In this document: positions 1-9,077 of the stretch, one piece after another
How positions within the stretch are numbered: position 1 is the stretch's first letter
Layout of the letters: the number at the start of each line of letters is the position of its first letter
Origin: Stieleria neptunia
GTDB lineage: Bacteria; Planctomycetota; Planctomycetia; Pirellulales; Pirellulaceae
Direction of reading: 5' to 3'
NCBI RefSeq assembly: GCF_007754155.1
Contig: NZ_CP037423.1
Span: forward strand, 2,046,001 to 2,110,000
Length of the DNA stretch: 64,000 nt
Position numbers and translations under genes: made by a program
Notes under the pieces: model-generated
Told to the model about the DNA's origin: nothing
Seen by the model: only the letters and a program-made list of their open reading frames with translations
The model's database searches: none

Positions 1-485
1 GCCGTCAGCGGATCGGAAAGCTCCGCGCCGGCGATCGTGAACTTTTCGAACACTTCGTATTGGGTCCGAAAGTCACGCACCATGTGATGCAACAACGCCC
101 CGCTGGATCGTTCCTTTAGCCCCGGTGATCCGGTGACGACCACGACCGGCGATTTTTCCGCGAACGCGCCGGCGATCGAGTTGCAGACGCTGAGCCCGCC
201 GACGCAGTAGGTGACGCACACCGCCCCCATGCCGTTGAGCCGTGAGTAGGCGTCGGCTGCGAACCCCGCGCAGTCCTCACGTGTGCAGCCGATCATTTCG
301 ATCGGACTCTTTTCCAGTTCGCTGTACAGCGACAACACATAGTCGCCGGGGATGCCGAACATGTGCCCGATCCCGTAGTCTTGCAAACGCTGGATCAAGT
401 ACTGCGCGATCGAAACATTCGCAGTCACACGTCGAGGTGATCCGGTGGCAACAGATTTTGACATCGTCGATTGAGAGGCATCCAT
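1..485 (-). CDS. Thiamine-diphosphate-dependent 2-keto-acid decarboxylase (indolepyruvate/pyruvate decarboxylase-like), N-terminal part
   Basis: An open minus-strand frame runs from ATG at 485 to the window edge, giving about 161 residues with no stop. A second in-frame ATG lies at 464. Visible motifs are [16 protein letters not shown] (about 39-54), [19 protein letters not shown] (67-85) with the Glu (E70) that activates the thiazolium cofactor, and LLHHMVRDF with a His-His pair at 133-134. The His pair is typical of pyruvate/indolepyruvate/phenylpyruvate decarboxylases and argues against acetolactate synthase. The family decarboxylates 2-keto acids to aldehydes in the cytoplasm using ThDP and Mg2+. 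The C-terminal ThDP-binding domain lies outside the window, so substrate preference cannot be judged. Downstream neighbours are unseen; upstream is a 450-bp repeat-rich gap. Confidence 0.85.
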   Translation of the reverse strand, partial: MDASQSTMSKSVATGSPRRVTANVSIAQYLIQRLQDYGIGHMFGIPGDYVLSLYSELEKSPIEMIGCTREDCAGFAADAYSRLNGMGAVCVTYCVGGLSVCNSIAGAFAEKSPVVVVTGSPGLKERSSGALLHHMVRDFRTQYEVFEKFTIAGAELSDPLT

Positions 486-938
486 CGCAAAAGTCTCCCT
501 GGGGAAGTCGAGTTCGAGTCATCCTCTATTTTAGGCATTGATCGCGACACATCTGCGGTCACCCTCCCTGGCAGGGAGGGTCGAGTGCGGCGAGGGGAGG
601 GGCGAGCGGTCGTCACTGAGCGATTCCCTGTCACATCGCCCCTCCCCGCTCCGCGCATCAACTCCTTCGCGACCCTCCCCGAGGGACGTCGATTGTATAA
701 GTGACGGATTTGCTCGTAGCGGTAAACGCCAAGACTTTTACAGCGCGAGCCCTCTCTGGCGTTTGCTTGCTGCGCAAACGCCGTCTCTCCCAGAGGGAGA
801 GAGACGAAATGGGTTGCCAAAAGCTGCAGCGAATGAATCGACGTCCAGAGGGAGGGTGACTTCGACTCTTGCGACTTGAGTGGACACCAATGCTGCCAGC
901 GAGCGTGCCTTCGGCTATGTCGAGACCCACGAGGTGAA
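486..938. repeat. Intergenic region with degenerate copies of a dispersed palindromic repeat
   Basis: No convincing gene lies here. From 558 the sequence reads GTCACCCTCCCTGGCAGGGA, followed by GGGTCGAGTGCGGCGAGGGG. This is a diverged copy of the terminal repeat that begins the elements at 16433 and 48653. A further palindromic block lies around 779-812 (CTCTCCCAGAGGGAGAGAGA) and resembles the opposite terminus. Short frames on both strands here have no recognisable protein and are rejected. The first 60 bp presumably hold the promoter of the decarboxylase gene; a TAAAAT-like hexamer on the minus strand near 531-536 is only a weak candidate. Confidence 0.6.
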
Positions 939-3900
939 TCACTCGATTCGCGTCACTTTAATTTCATCCAACAGGACACTTCCAAATTTTGGGTCGGTGA
1001 TTTCGATGCGGATTTGCAACGAAACGATCGACGCGTCTGTGCGCGGAATCGAAAACTCGCCCGCCCGTCGGGTCCAGGTGTTTCGCTCGCCCGCCAGATC
1101 CAGACGCAGCAACTCATCGCCGGCGTGACGCACCACGAGTTGCGCGGTTTGTTGTGCCGCGTCTTGGGATTGAACCCGTGCCGCGACGCGATAATCCTGA
1201 CCCGTTGTTGCGGGGATGGTTTGGGACAATGACCAACTGCCGGCGGGCCGCTCGCGCTCGGTGCGGCGAATCGCCAAACACGAATTGTTCGATGACGCAT
1301 CGTCCGATCTTGCATCGTCCGCCACGACGGCCAAGGGAGGGCTGCCGCCGAGCATCGGTTCGTCGGAGTTGCCGGACGGGCTGGCGGATTCGAGTTGCCA
1401 ATAGGTTTCCAGCGGCAACTCGAAATCTCCCCCGAGCAGCGGCAACGTGGCCGGCGGGCGGTCACTGGATGAGTCGACGATTTGGTTGACCGACGCAATC
1501 GGCAGCGACGTGATTTTGTCGAGGAAGGTCTTGAGTGCCTGGATCTGACCGAGTGCTTGCTGTTTCTCGCTCTCGTCGGACGCCGCCCTGGCGCGCAACA
1601 ACAAGCGTCTGGCTTCGGTACGTGTCAAATCCAGGAACTGGGAAACGTCACAAGCCGGGTCGAGCGTTCGGGCCGATTCGATCGCCGCGATCGCTTCGTC
1701 GAGTGTTCCCCGTTGCAGCGCCTGTTTGGCCAGCCCGAACCAAGCGGTCGACCGATGCCGCTGGGAAACGGCGGCGTCGATGGCGGCACGGTACCACGTG
1801 TCGGATTGTTCAAGACGTCCGCTCTGACTCGGCTGCGTGATCGATTCCTGAGCGTCGATTTGTTCGGCGACGCGTGCGGCACCGATCAGTGAAACGGCGT
1901 CGTCGGGTGACAGACGAATCGCGTTTTCAAAATGTCGCTGCGCCGTTTCCCAAGCCTGGTCATGCAGCGCGCACCAACCGGCGATCTGGTGGGCGCGTGA
2001 ATTGTCACCGTCTAACTCGATCGCTTGGGCCGACCAGATCCGCGCGGGTTTTCGATTGCCGCGCGAATATTCCAGCGATGCGATCAGGGACGCGCGGCGA
2101 CTGGCGGCGCGATCCGGGCCGGTCAAGTTGGAGATGCGGTCGGAACCTTGGTAGGCGAATTCGATCGCTTGGGCGCGTCCGCGGAGATCGTCCAGTCGCA
2201 CCAGCGGACCATCCAACGTGTCTTGCAGATCCAGTCCGGTTTCGACGGCTCGGAAAAAGGCTTCGATCGCCGTGTCGGTTTGCCCGAGTTCGGCGGCCGT
2301 CGCGCCGACGTGCCAATAAACCCAATACGCGTCCGGCGCGAGTCGCTTGGCCTGGCTGGCGTCGCGAAAGCTGGTCCGTAGAAGTTCTTTGGAGCGGCGC
2401 CGGTGGTTGGGGTTGGATCTCGGATGATCGCGCATCAAGACGGCTTGGCGGAGCGCGACGGTGGAGCGATCGGCGACAACGAACGCGGCGCCCGGGCGGA
2501 TCGCGATGCAGCGTCCGTATTCGCCGCGTGAGAGTTCATAGTACTCCAGCGCCGTGTCAAACTCGTCGTTCGACTCGGCCCGCTGGGCCTTCAAGTAGTA
2601 CGCCTGGGCAATGGTCAGGTGAATCCGGCTGTCGTCCGGTGCCCTGTCGCTGACCCGGCGCAGCGACTCCAACGCGACGTCGATCGCGCGGTCGGCGGGA
2701 TCATCGTCGGTCGGTTCCATGAACGTGTCGCCGTAGTTTTTGAACCAAGAGCGGTAGTTGGGATCGACGCTCGCGATCAGGCTGAAAATGGCCAACGACA
2801 GACCATCGGCTGGATTTCGGGGCGGCCCCAGTTCGGCCGGCTCCACGCGTTTACCGCCGCTGATCCGGAACGAGGCGATGCTGCCCAACCAACGTGCCGC
2901 TTCACAGCCGCGAAACGTTTCGATCCGTTTGCTCAGTTCCAGCGCCGCCCGCGCTTCCCGTTTGCCGATGCTCGACGACAGATAGCTGCGGATCATCTTC
3001 AACGTACTCGGCGATCCGCCATCGGGATCGCTGCCCATCGCGACAACCATTTTGGTGACGTACAATGCGTTGAGCGTGGTCAGGACACGATAGACCTTCC
3101 AACGCAGGCGATCCCGTTGCAGTGCGGACAGATCATCATCCGGCATGTCGTCCCACCAGGTATCGCTTTGCCAAAACCCTAATTCATCCAAGGACGCTTG
3201 CAGCAAGACCGCCGCTTCGGTGGAACGCGACAGGTGTTTCAGATCTTCGCCTTCGCGTTCCAACGCGTGAAACTGACCCAGACGCCGCAGCCGATCACGC
3301 CGCATGATCAAGGATTCGCGTTGCCCGGCCAACGAGTCCTGGTTTTCCATTCGATCGATGGCGACACCGATCAGTGCGGCGGCGTCCGCATAACGGCTTT
3401 CCGCCAGCGCCGCTTCACTGCGTTGGATCGCGGCGCCAGACGCCGCCACCGCCTCCAGCCGACGTGTCTCTTCTTGAAAGCGGATCTCGCGTTCGTTTTC
3501 GGTTTCAATGCGTGCCGCTTCCATCGCGCGGCGATTCATCTCGCCCCGCACCATCAAACCGGCGATCGTGCCGAAAAACGTCAGCAGCAAACCGACCGCC
3601 AGTGCCGCGGTCCAGGCGCGATGATTGCGTGCCCAACGCAACGTCCGTTCGATCGGCGGATCGGTGAACACGCTGATCGGTTGATCGGTCAGGTACTTTT
3701 GTACGTCTTCGGCCAAGTCGCCGGCGGAGGCGTAGCGATCGGACATCCGCGTGGCCATCGATTTCATGATGATGGCTTGCAGGGCGCCGGGGATCTCGTG
3801 ACGCACTTTCATTGGCGGATCAAATCGGCCTTCGATGATGCGATTGAACGTGGACTGCAGATCCGCTTCACCGGCATGGGGCGCCTGGCCGGTCAGGATG

Positions 3901-4907
3901 AAATACAGTGTCGCTCCCAAGCAATAAATGTCCGCGGCCGGTCCGATCTGGTCGATCATCCCCGCCGCCTGCTCCGGGCTCATGTACCGGGGCGTGCCCA
4001 GCGTGGTGCCCTGGCAGGTTTCATCAACGGAGGAATCATTTTGGTTGGCCAGCGAAAGCGTGGCATCGATCTGTTGGTCGATTTCTTTTTCGGTCCCCGG
4101 TGAATCGCTGGGACGCAGCGAGGGGTCCAACCATTTGGCCAGCCCCCAATCGACGACCAGCGTTCGCCCATACGTCCCCAACATGATGTTGGCGGGTTTC
4201 AAATCGCGATGGACGACTTGCCGGGAGTGGGCGTAATCGATCGTCTGGCAGACATCGACAAAGTGATCGAGGATCTTGCGTAGCGATGCGGTGTCGTACC
4301 AACGCGGTGATCGATCTTGGGAGGCGAGCGCTGACGGAGTGGCGGGGCGACGCAGTTGTTCTTCGACGACCTGTTGCAGGGTTCGCCCGCGGATGAATTG
4401 CATCGCGTAAAACGGTCGCCGATCGGCTTGCTGGCCCAAGGCGTAGATCGGGACGACGCCGGGGTGTTCCAAAAAGCCCGTGATTTCAGCCTCGCGCCGA
4501 AACCTCGCCGCGGCATTGAAGTTTCCGGCCCATTCGGGGCGCATTTGTTTGAGCGCCACTTCGCGTCCGAGTTGTCGGTCCCAGGCCACCCAGACTTCGC
4601 CCAAGCCGCCGACGGCGTGCTTGCTCCGCAATTCGAACCGGTCACCGGAATCGTTCGAGGTGTTGCCGGTTTCCGCGCTGCCGTCTTCGGCCAAGTCTTC
4701 CGGCTGGTCCGCCGATCGATCGCGGCCGAACAGCCCCGTGGCGAGAAAGCTGGCGTCGTCGGCGGACTCCAATGCGGCCAGCAACGCGTCGACCCGTTTT
4801 CGCAGCGATTGATCCGCCCCGCACGCCGCGGCCAGATAGACTTCCCGTTCGACCGGGTTGTCCAGGCTGATCGCGTGGGTGGCAATTTCGTCGACGCTCA
4901 GGGCCAC
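939..4907 (-). CDS. Membrane-anchored Ser/Thr protein kinase (PknB/Hanks type) with C-terminal TPR region
   Basis: The protein has 1322 residues. Residues 1-60 form the helical N-terminal module common in planctomycete kinases (NPVEREVYLAAACG, then LRKRVDALLAALE). The kinase domain spans about 90-400: glycine-rich loop VGGLGEVW (99-106), catalytic Lys in VALKQ (K120), HRDLKPAN (D235), VVDWGLAK (253-255, DWG instead of DFG), activation segment TLGTPRYMSPEQAAG and DIYCLGATLY. A transmembrane helix follows at about 432-453. The remaining roughly 860 residues are alpha-helical with TPR-like repeats and end in a beta-rich segment resembling a carbohydrate-binding or jelly-roll module. All catalytic residues are present, so it is probably an active kinase phosphorylating Ser/Thr, with a sensory or scaffold part beyond the membrane. 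Its ATG overlaps the stop of the upstream enoyl-CoA hydratase by about 10 bp, suggesting translational coupling. The substrate is unknown. Confidence 0.93.
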   Translation of the reverse strand: MALSVDEIATHAISLDNPVEREVYLAAACGADQSLRKRVDALLAALESADDASFLATGLFGRDRSADQPEDLAEDGSAETGNTSNDSGDRFELRSKHAVGGLGEVWVAWDRQLGREVALKQMRPEWAGNFNAAARFRREAEITGFLEHPGVVPIYALGQQADRRPFYAMQFIRGRTLQQVVEEQLRRPATPSALASQDRSPRWYDTASLRKILDHFVDVCQTIDYAHSRQVVHRDLKPANIMLGTYGRTLVVDWGLAKWLDPSLRPSDSPGTEKEIDQQIDATLSLANQNDSSVDETCQGTTLGTPRYMSPEQAAGMIDQIGPAADIYCLGATLYFILTGQAPHAGEADLQSTFNRIIEGRFDPPMKVRHEIPGALQAIIMKSMATRMSDRYASAGDLAEDVQKYLTDQPISVFTDPPIERTLRWARNHRAWTAALAVGLLLTFFGTIAGLMVRGEMNRRAMEAARIETENEREIRFQEETRRLEAVAASGAAIQRSEAALAESRYADAAALIGVAIDRMENQDSLAGQRESLIMRRDRLRRLGQFHALEREGEDLKHLSRSTEAAVLLQASLDELGFWQSDTWWDDMPDDDLSALQRDRLRWKVYRVLTTLNALYVTKMVVAMGSDPDGGSPSTLKMIRSYLSSSIGKREARAALELSKRIETFRGCEAARWLGSIASFRISGGKRVEPAELGPPRNPADGLSLAIFSLIASVDPNYRSWFKNYGDTFMEPTDDDPADRAIDVALESLRRVSDRAPDDSRIHLTIAQAYYLKAQRAESNDEFDTALEYYELSRGEYGRCIAIRPGAAFVVADRSTVALRQAVLMRDHPRSNPNHRRRSKELLRTSFRDASQAKRLAPDAYWVYWHVGATAAELGQTDTAIEAFFRAVETGLDLQDTLDGPLVRLDDLRGRAQAIEFAYQGSDRISNLTGPDRAASRRASLIASLEYSRGNRKPARIWSAQAIELDGDNSRAHQIAGWCALHDQAWETAQRHFENAIRLSPDDAVSLIGAARVAEQIDAQESITQPSQSGRLEQSDTWYRAAIDAAVSQRHRSTAWFGLAKQALQRGTLDEAIAAIESARTLDPACDVSQFLDLTRTEARRLLLRARAASDESEKQQALGQIQALKTFLDKITSLPIASVNQIVDSSSDRPPATLPLLGGDFELPLETYWQLESASPSGNSDEPMLGGSPPLAVVADDARSDDASSNNSCLAIRRTERERPAGSWSLSQTIPATTGQDYRVAARVQSQDAAQQTAQLVVRHAGDELLRLDLAGERNTWTRRAGEFSIPRTDASIVSLQIRIEITDPKFGSVLLDEIKVTRIE

Positions 4908-5683
4908 TGGGGAATCCGTTTTTCAACGAACGCTCGAATGCCCTCGGCCGCCGATTCGGTGTTGCACACCGTCGCCCCGGTCGCGGCGCCGTTGGTCAAA
5001 TGGGTCAGCAAGGTCTCGCCGATACTTTCATTGAGCATCCGCTTGGTCGCTTGCAGCGATTCCCGTGGCGCCGCGCCGCAGCGTTTGGCCCAGGCGGTCG
5101 CCGCGATCCAGATTTGGCTCGCCGGGACGGTTTCGCAGCACATTCCCAATCGATACGCTTCGGCGGCATCGAGCGGCGCGCCGGTCAACAACATCCTTGC
5201 GGCGATGGCGGCGCCGAAACGGAAGGACAGCAGCGGTGCGGTCAGTCCGCCGATCAATCCGCGTTCGGCGGCGTTGGCCGTCAATTCCGCGCGGTCGGAC
5301 ATCACGATCATGTCCGCGGCCAGGGCGATCGCCAGCCCAGCCCCGATGGCTTGACCATCGACCGCGGCGATCACGGGTTTTGGAAAACGCAGGATCGTCT
5401 CGCACAATTCGGTCAACTCACGCCAGAGTTCGAACCATTTGACTTGAGCGTCGATCGGTTCCATCTCGGCGACTTTGGCGAACGCTTTCAGATCGACGCC
5501 GCTGCAAAAATGGTCGCCTTTGCCGGTGATCAACACGGCGCCCACGCGGCGTTCCTGGTGCACATCCGAGAGCGCCAGACTGAGATCGGCGATCAATGCC
5601 GAATCGAGTGCATTGCACACCGCTGGCCGATTGAGTGCCAGCGTGGCGACGTGGTCGGTGATGGTCAGTTCGACGTGTTGCAT
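4898..5683 (-). CDS. Enoyl-CoA hydratase/isomerase family protein
   Basis: This 261-residue crotonase-fold protein has the usual family length. The oxyanion-hole segments are visible: HFCSGVDLKAF (about 58-68) and DGQAIGAGLAIALAADM (about 109-125). AERGLIGGLTAP fills the place of the usual E-x-x-x-G-x-x-P catalytic region. The family acts on acyl-CoA thioesters (hydration, isomerisation, sometimes decarboxylation) in the cytoplasm. No other beta-oxidation gene is nearby, so the substrate is not inferable. Its stop codon overlaps the start of the Ser/Thr kinase gene, so the two are probably co-transcribed. The ATG at 5683 has only a weak Shine-Dalgarno. Confidence 0.9.
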   Translation of the reverse strand: MQHVELTITDHVATLALNRPAVCNALDSALIADLSLALSDVHQERRVGAVLITGKGDHFCSGVDLKAFAKVAEMEPIDAQVKWFELWRELTELCETILRFPKPVIAAVDGQAIGAGLAIALAADMIVMSDRAELTANAAERGLIGGLTAPLLSFRFGAAIAARMLLTGAPLDAAEAYRLGMCCETVPASQIWIAATAWAKRCGAAPRESLQATKRMLNESIGETLLTHLTNGAATGATVCNTESAAEGIRAFVEKRIPQWP

Positions 5684-5750
5684 GATGTCTGGTTTGAAGG
5701 CGATGGGAGAGTCGGATTCCCGTCGGTTGACTGTATGGATGAGCGGAATT

Positions 5751-5902
5751 GCTGAGTCAATGGTGAGCCGCTGGCCGTAAGGCCTCGGGCGGGCGCCGGA
5801 ATGCCCGGCCGCTAACGCGGATCGCGGCTCACAAAATCGACAGCCCGCGAGCCGTCCGGTTTTCCTGTGACGTACCGGAGGGCTTGCGCCCTGCCGCTAA
5901 CA
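5751..5902. repeat. Composite dispersed palindromic repeat (families B and C), locus 1
   Basis: Between xylB and the hydratase lies unit B, beginning GCTGAGTCAATGGTGAGCCG at 5751 and running to about 5832. Unit C follows on the minus strand (5836-5902; read in reverse it begins TTAGCGGCAGGGCGCAAGCC). Unit B recurs at 29362-29440 and, inverted, at 63055-63137. Unit C recurs at 29274-29353 and 53989-54057. The arms pair with each other, so transcripts would fold into long hairpins. No protein is encoded. The locus lies at the 3' end of xylB and could stop transcription or stabilise its mRNA. Confidence 0.8.
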
Positions 5903-5913
5903 ATAGCCGGACG

Positions 5914-7437
5914 TCACTGTTGAAGTCCCGCCAGTGTCTGCATCGAGTCCTTCAGGTCGTTGTAGAGTTTTCGGTAGACGGGGAACAAGTCATTGTAGGC
6001 CTTGACGGATTTCCGATCCGCAGGCGTTTGCTCGGCGATTTCGATGGTCGCTTTGCAGGCCGATTGAATGTTCTTGTAGGCCCCGTCGCCGACGGCGGCC
6101 AACAGTGCGACGCCGTAGGCCGGTCCCTGTTCGACTTTTAGTGTCGTGATCTTCTTGCCAAACACGTCGGCTTGCATTTGCCGCCAGAACGGGTTCTTGC
6201 TGCCGCCACCGGAGGCGCGGATTTCACGGACGGGGACATCCAACGCGGTGATGATTTCCAGGCTATCCCGCAGCGCAAACGTGATGCCCTCCATCACGCT
6301 GCGGGTCATCGAACCGCGGGTGTGCGTCAAATTCAATCCGACGAACGCGCCGCGCGCATGCGGGTCGGCGTGCGGCGTGCGTTCTCCGTTCAGGTAGGGC
6401 AGGAACAACAGCCCGTTGCTGCCGGCGGGGCAGGCCTGGGCTTCGGCGGTCGCGGCCTGATAAACGTCCTTGCCGCCGATCCCGGCAAGCCCTTGCAGCA
6501 CCGATTCGACCCACCACTGCAGCGATCCGCCGCTGGTCAAGTTGACGCCCATCATGTGCCAGGCGCCGTCGACGGCGTGACAAAACGTGTGCAGGCGTCC
6601 GGCCGCGTCGTATTGCGGTTGGTCGCTGTGGACAAACATCACGCCGCTGGTTCCGATCGACGTGCTGAGCACACCTTTTTTGACGACGCCGTTGCCGACC
6701 GCGCCGGCGGCACAGTCGCCCGCTCCGCCGACCACCTTGCAAGCGGTGGTCAGCCCCAGCGCCTTGGCGGCCGCCTTGGTCAACGTTCCGGTCACTTCGT
6801 GGCTCTCCACCACCCGCGGCAGCAGATCGGCATCGAGCCCGAGTTTGGAAAGCAGCGGAGCGGACCATTTTCGATGGACGACGTCCAGGAACAACGTGCC
6901 GCTGGCATCGCTGACCTCGGTCACGTAGTCCCCGATCATGCGTCGCCGGATGTCGTCTTTGGGCAACAGGACTTTGGCCAAGGCATCAAAGTGTCGTTTC
7001 TCGTTGTTCCGCAGCCACAACACCTTGGGAGCTTGGAATCCCGTCAGGGCGGGATTGGCGACCAGTTTGATCAGGCGTTTGCGTCCGCCGGCTGCGGACG
7101 TGATCTCGTCACACTCGGCCGCGGTTCGCTGGTCATTCCACAGCAGCGCCGGGCGGATGACGTTGTCGTCTCGGTCCAAAAAGACGCTGCCGTGCATCTG
7201 GCCGCTCAACCCGATCGCTTTGACGTCGTCCGGTTTGCAACCGGAGGACCGCATCACCGCCCGCACCGTTTTGACCGTCGCTTTCCACCAGTCCTCCGGG
7301 TTCTGCTGCGTCCAGCCCGGTTTCGGTTGCTCCATCGGGTACGTCGCATCGGCTTCTGCAATGACTGTTCCGCTCTCGTCGATCAGCAGCGTCTTGGTGC
7401 CGCTGGTGCCGACGTCGATTCCCAAATAATGACTCAT
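5914..7437 (-). CDS. xylB: Xylulokinase (FGGY carbohydrate kinase)
   Basis: This 507-residue protein is close to typical XylB length. The N-terminal phosphate-binding motif is LGIDVGTSGTKTLLID. LSGQMHGSVFLD and ALLWNDQRTAAECDEI are characteristic of xylulokinases, and GGAGDCAAGAVGNG carries the catalytic Asp. SGGGSKNPFWRQMQADVF is the C-terminal FGGY signature region. The enzyme phosphorylates D-xylulose with ATP to xylulose 5-phosphate, feeding the pentose phosphate pathway. No xylose isomerase gene is adjacent. A solute-binding-like lipoprotein gene is divergent, sharing a roughly 180-bp intergenic region. The start ATGAGTCATTAT at 7437 is well supported by N-terminal alignment to the family motif. 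Confidence 0.96.
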   Translation of the reverse strand: MSHYLGIDVGTSGTKTLLIDESGTVIAEADATYPMEQPKPGWTQQNPEDWWKATVKTVRAVMRSSGCKPDDVKAIGLSGQMHGSVFLDRDDNVIRPALLWNDQRTAAECDEITSAAGGRKRLIKLVANPALTGFQAPKVLWLRNNEKRHFDALAKVLLPKDDIRRRMIGDYVTEVSDASGTLFLDVVHRKWSAPLLSKLGLDADLLPRVVESHEVTGTLTKAAAKALGLTTACKVVGGAGDCAAGAVGNGVVKKGVLSTSIGTSGVMFVHSDQPQYDAAGRLHTFCHAVDGAWHMMGVNLTSGGSLQWWVESVLQGLAGIGGKDVYQAATAEAQACPAGSNGLLFLPYLNGERTPHADPHARGAFVGLNLTHTRGSMTRSVMEGITFALRDSLEIITALDVPVREIRASGGGSKNPFWRQMQADVFGKKITTLKVEQGPAYGVALLAAVGDGAYKNIQSACKATIEIAEQTPADRKSVKAYNDLFPVYRKLYNDLKDSMQTLAGLQQ

Positions 7438-7615
7438 GATGCGCCTGCTAGAAATGAAACTTTCCTACCGAACCCGATCCCCGGGCGATGCGTATGTTAT
7501 CGCGCCGCCGGCAAACTGTAATTTCCATCGTCTTCTGACGGGAATGGTTTTGTCAAAATGTCTCGCTCGCATGCCCGATTACCGAGAAATGCCGCTTCGA
7601 TCGCGGCCCACCGCC

Positions 7616-9037
7616 ATGTCTCGTGACTTCCGCTCCCGTCCAATCGATCGTCGCACGGCAGTCTCGATTCTCGCCGCCTCGATGGTGGCCGGTTGCGGTG
7701 ACTCCGGCATCAAATCCACCGGCACGGGGACCGATGACGCAGCGTCTTCGGCCCAACCAGCTCGCTCGGACGTGCCGCTCCGCATCCTGATCGCGGGCAG
7801 TTTGCTCTCCGGCGGCCGATCCGCCGACGGCCAATCCGTTGCCGAGTCGATCCGAGTGGCCTGGTCGATGACGCAGGAACAGCCGCTCAAGATCGACGTG
7901 TTTGACGGCCCTGTTTCAGCCGGATCGGTGTCTGACGAGTCGGCGGGGGAAAGTCATGCGAGCGATTTCGCGACGGAGATGTTGCTTGCCGATGTCGCGA
8001 TCGCACCGCAAAGCTATCTCGGCGAGATCAGGGCGCAGGACGCGGCGGTTCGATTCAATCAGGAGCTGCTGAAGGACTACCAAACGCGGTACGGAAAACC
8101 GTTCCCCGCCGTGGCCAACGGACTGGGCGATTACGGCGGAAACACCTGGGGCATCGCCGTCGGGGCCAAACTGCCGGCCCTGTTGGCACTCGATTCGCAA
8201 GTCGAATGTGATTCCTGGGCCGCCTATCACGCCTGGGTCGAGCAGCTCGACGGGAAAGCCGCCGAACCGTTGGCCCGTGGCTGGGCCGGGTCTTCGTTTC
8301 TCAATCGCTGTGCGTCCTCGTTCACCCGCCGCTGGTTGTTCAACCGCGCGACGATGAAGCCCGAGATCGACTCGGATGACTACGTCGCCGCGCTGGAACA
8401 ACTCGCCGCGACCGCAAAACTGTACCCCGCCGCCGCGATGACGCCCGGCCAGATCTGGCATGCCATCCGTCGCGGTGAACTGGCCGGCGGGATCGGCTAT
8501 GAAGTCCCCGATGCAGTCAACGGTGCGGAATCCGATCAGCGATCAGAGGACGGTCGCGAAGAATTCGAAGTCAGTGTGTTCGACTGTCCGCGGGAAACGG
8601 AAACGGATCAGTTGTGGCTGGGGCCGCAAACGCCGCTCGCCTGTCTCAGCAGCGGGTGCCGACAAACCAGCGCGTCGAAGCAATTCATCGGTTGGCTCTC
8701 CGGCGGTGAGCGGATCTCGACGGTGCGGCAACAAATCGGACTGTTCTCGCAAACGCGAACCGCGCCGGGAAACGACGCGTCGCCGTCCGGCAGTCCCTAT
8801 TCGCGTTGGCTCGCCGAGCGGTTGCAAACGCTGCAGGTCACGCGCGGACTGATGTTACCCGGGGCCGATCGCTATTACGGCGCGCTGGACCGGCAAGTCC
8901 TGCGCTGTTTGGCCGGAGAACAATCCGCAGCCGAGGCGCTGGCCGATGCCGCCGCGCAGTGGGATACGATCACCGACGAACTCGGCCGAGACCAACAAGC
9001 CGTCGCCTGGAAACGGACGCTCGGATTCGGCGGTTAG
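7616..9037 (+). CDS. Extracellular solute-binding-like lipoprotein
   Basis: From ATG 7616 the product is 473 residues. It starts with a basic n-region containing a twin Arg (PIDRRTAVS), then a short hydrophobic stretch and a lipobox-like SMVAGC, fitting a lipoprotein signal peptide. The frame is open upstream to 7436, but that part gives no plausible leader. The mature part resembles family 1 solute-binding proteins: VPLRILIAGSLLSG near the N-terminus, LGDYGGNTWGIAVGAKLPALLALD, and WHAIRRGELAGGIGYEVPDA. Such proteins usually deliver sugars to an ABC permease, but no permease or ATPase gene is nearby. Divergence from xylB hints at a sugar-related role. Its 3' end faces the methyltransferase gene across a 34-bp tandem-repeat spacer. 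Confidence 0.72.
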   Translation: MSRDFRSRPIDRRTAVSILAASMVAGCGDSGIKSTGTGTDDAASSAQPARSDVPLRILIAGSLLSGGRSADGQSVAESIRVAWSMTQEQPLKIDVFDGPVSAGSVSDESAGESHASDFATEMLLADVAIAPQSYLGEIRAQDAAVRFNQELLKDYQTRYGKPFPAVANGLGDYGGNTWGIAVGAKLPALLALDSQVECDSWAAYHAWVEQLDGKAAEPLARGWAGSSFLNRCASSFTRRWLFNRATMKPEIDSDDYVAALEQLAATAKLYPAAAMTPGQIWHAIRRGELAGGIGYEVPDAVNGAESDQRSEDGREEFEVSVFDCPRETETDQLWLGPQTPLACLSSGCRQTSASKQFIGWLSGGERISTVRQQIGLFSQTRTAPGNDASPSGSPYSRWLAERLQTLQVTRGLMLPGADRYYGALDRQVLRCLAGEQSAAEALADAAAQWDTITDELGRDQQAVAWKRTLGFGG

Positions 9038-9042
9038 GGGGG

Positions 9043-9077
9043 CTCAGTGCTCAGCACTCAGTGCTCAGTGCTCATGC
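9043..9077. repeat. Five tandem 7-bp units between two convergent genes
   Basis: The plus strand reads CTCAGTG, CTCAGCA, CTCAGTG, CTCAGTG, CTCATGC. Read on the minus strand the unit is TGAGCAC, and its first copy supplies part of the TGA stop codon of the methyltransferase (9072-9074). The array fills nearly the whole spacer between the stop of the lipoprotein gene (9037) and the methyltransferase stop. Confidence 0.85.

Noticed and set aside
242..942. Overlapping frames on both strands at the left end
   Set aside because: They are shadows of the decarboxylase frame or translations of repeat sequence.
6172..7521. Long plus-strand frame (449 codons) opposite xylB
   Set aside because: Composition follows the antisense of xylB codons and no protein motif is visible; xylB is unambiguous.
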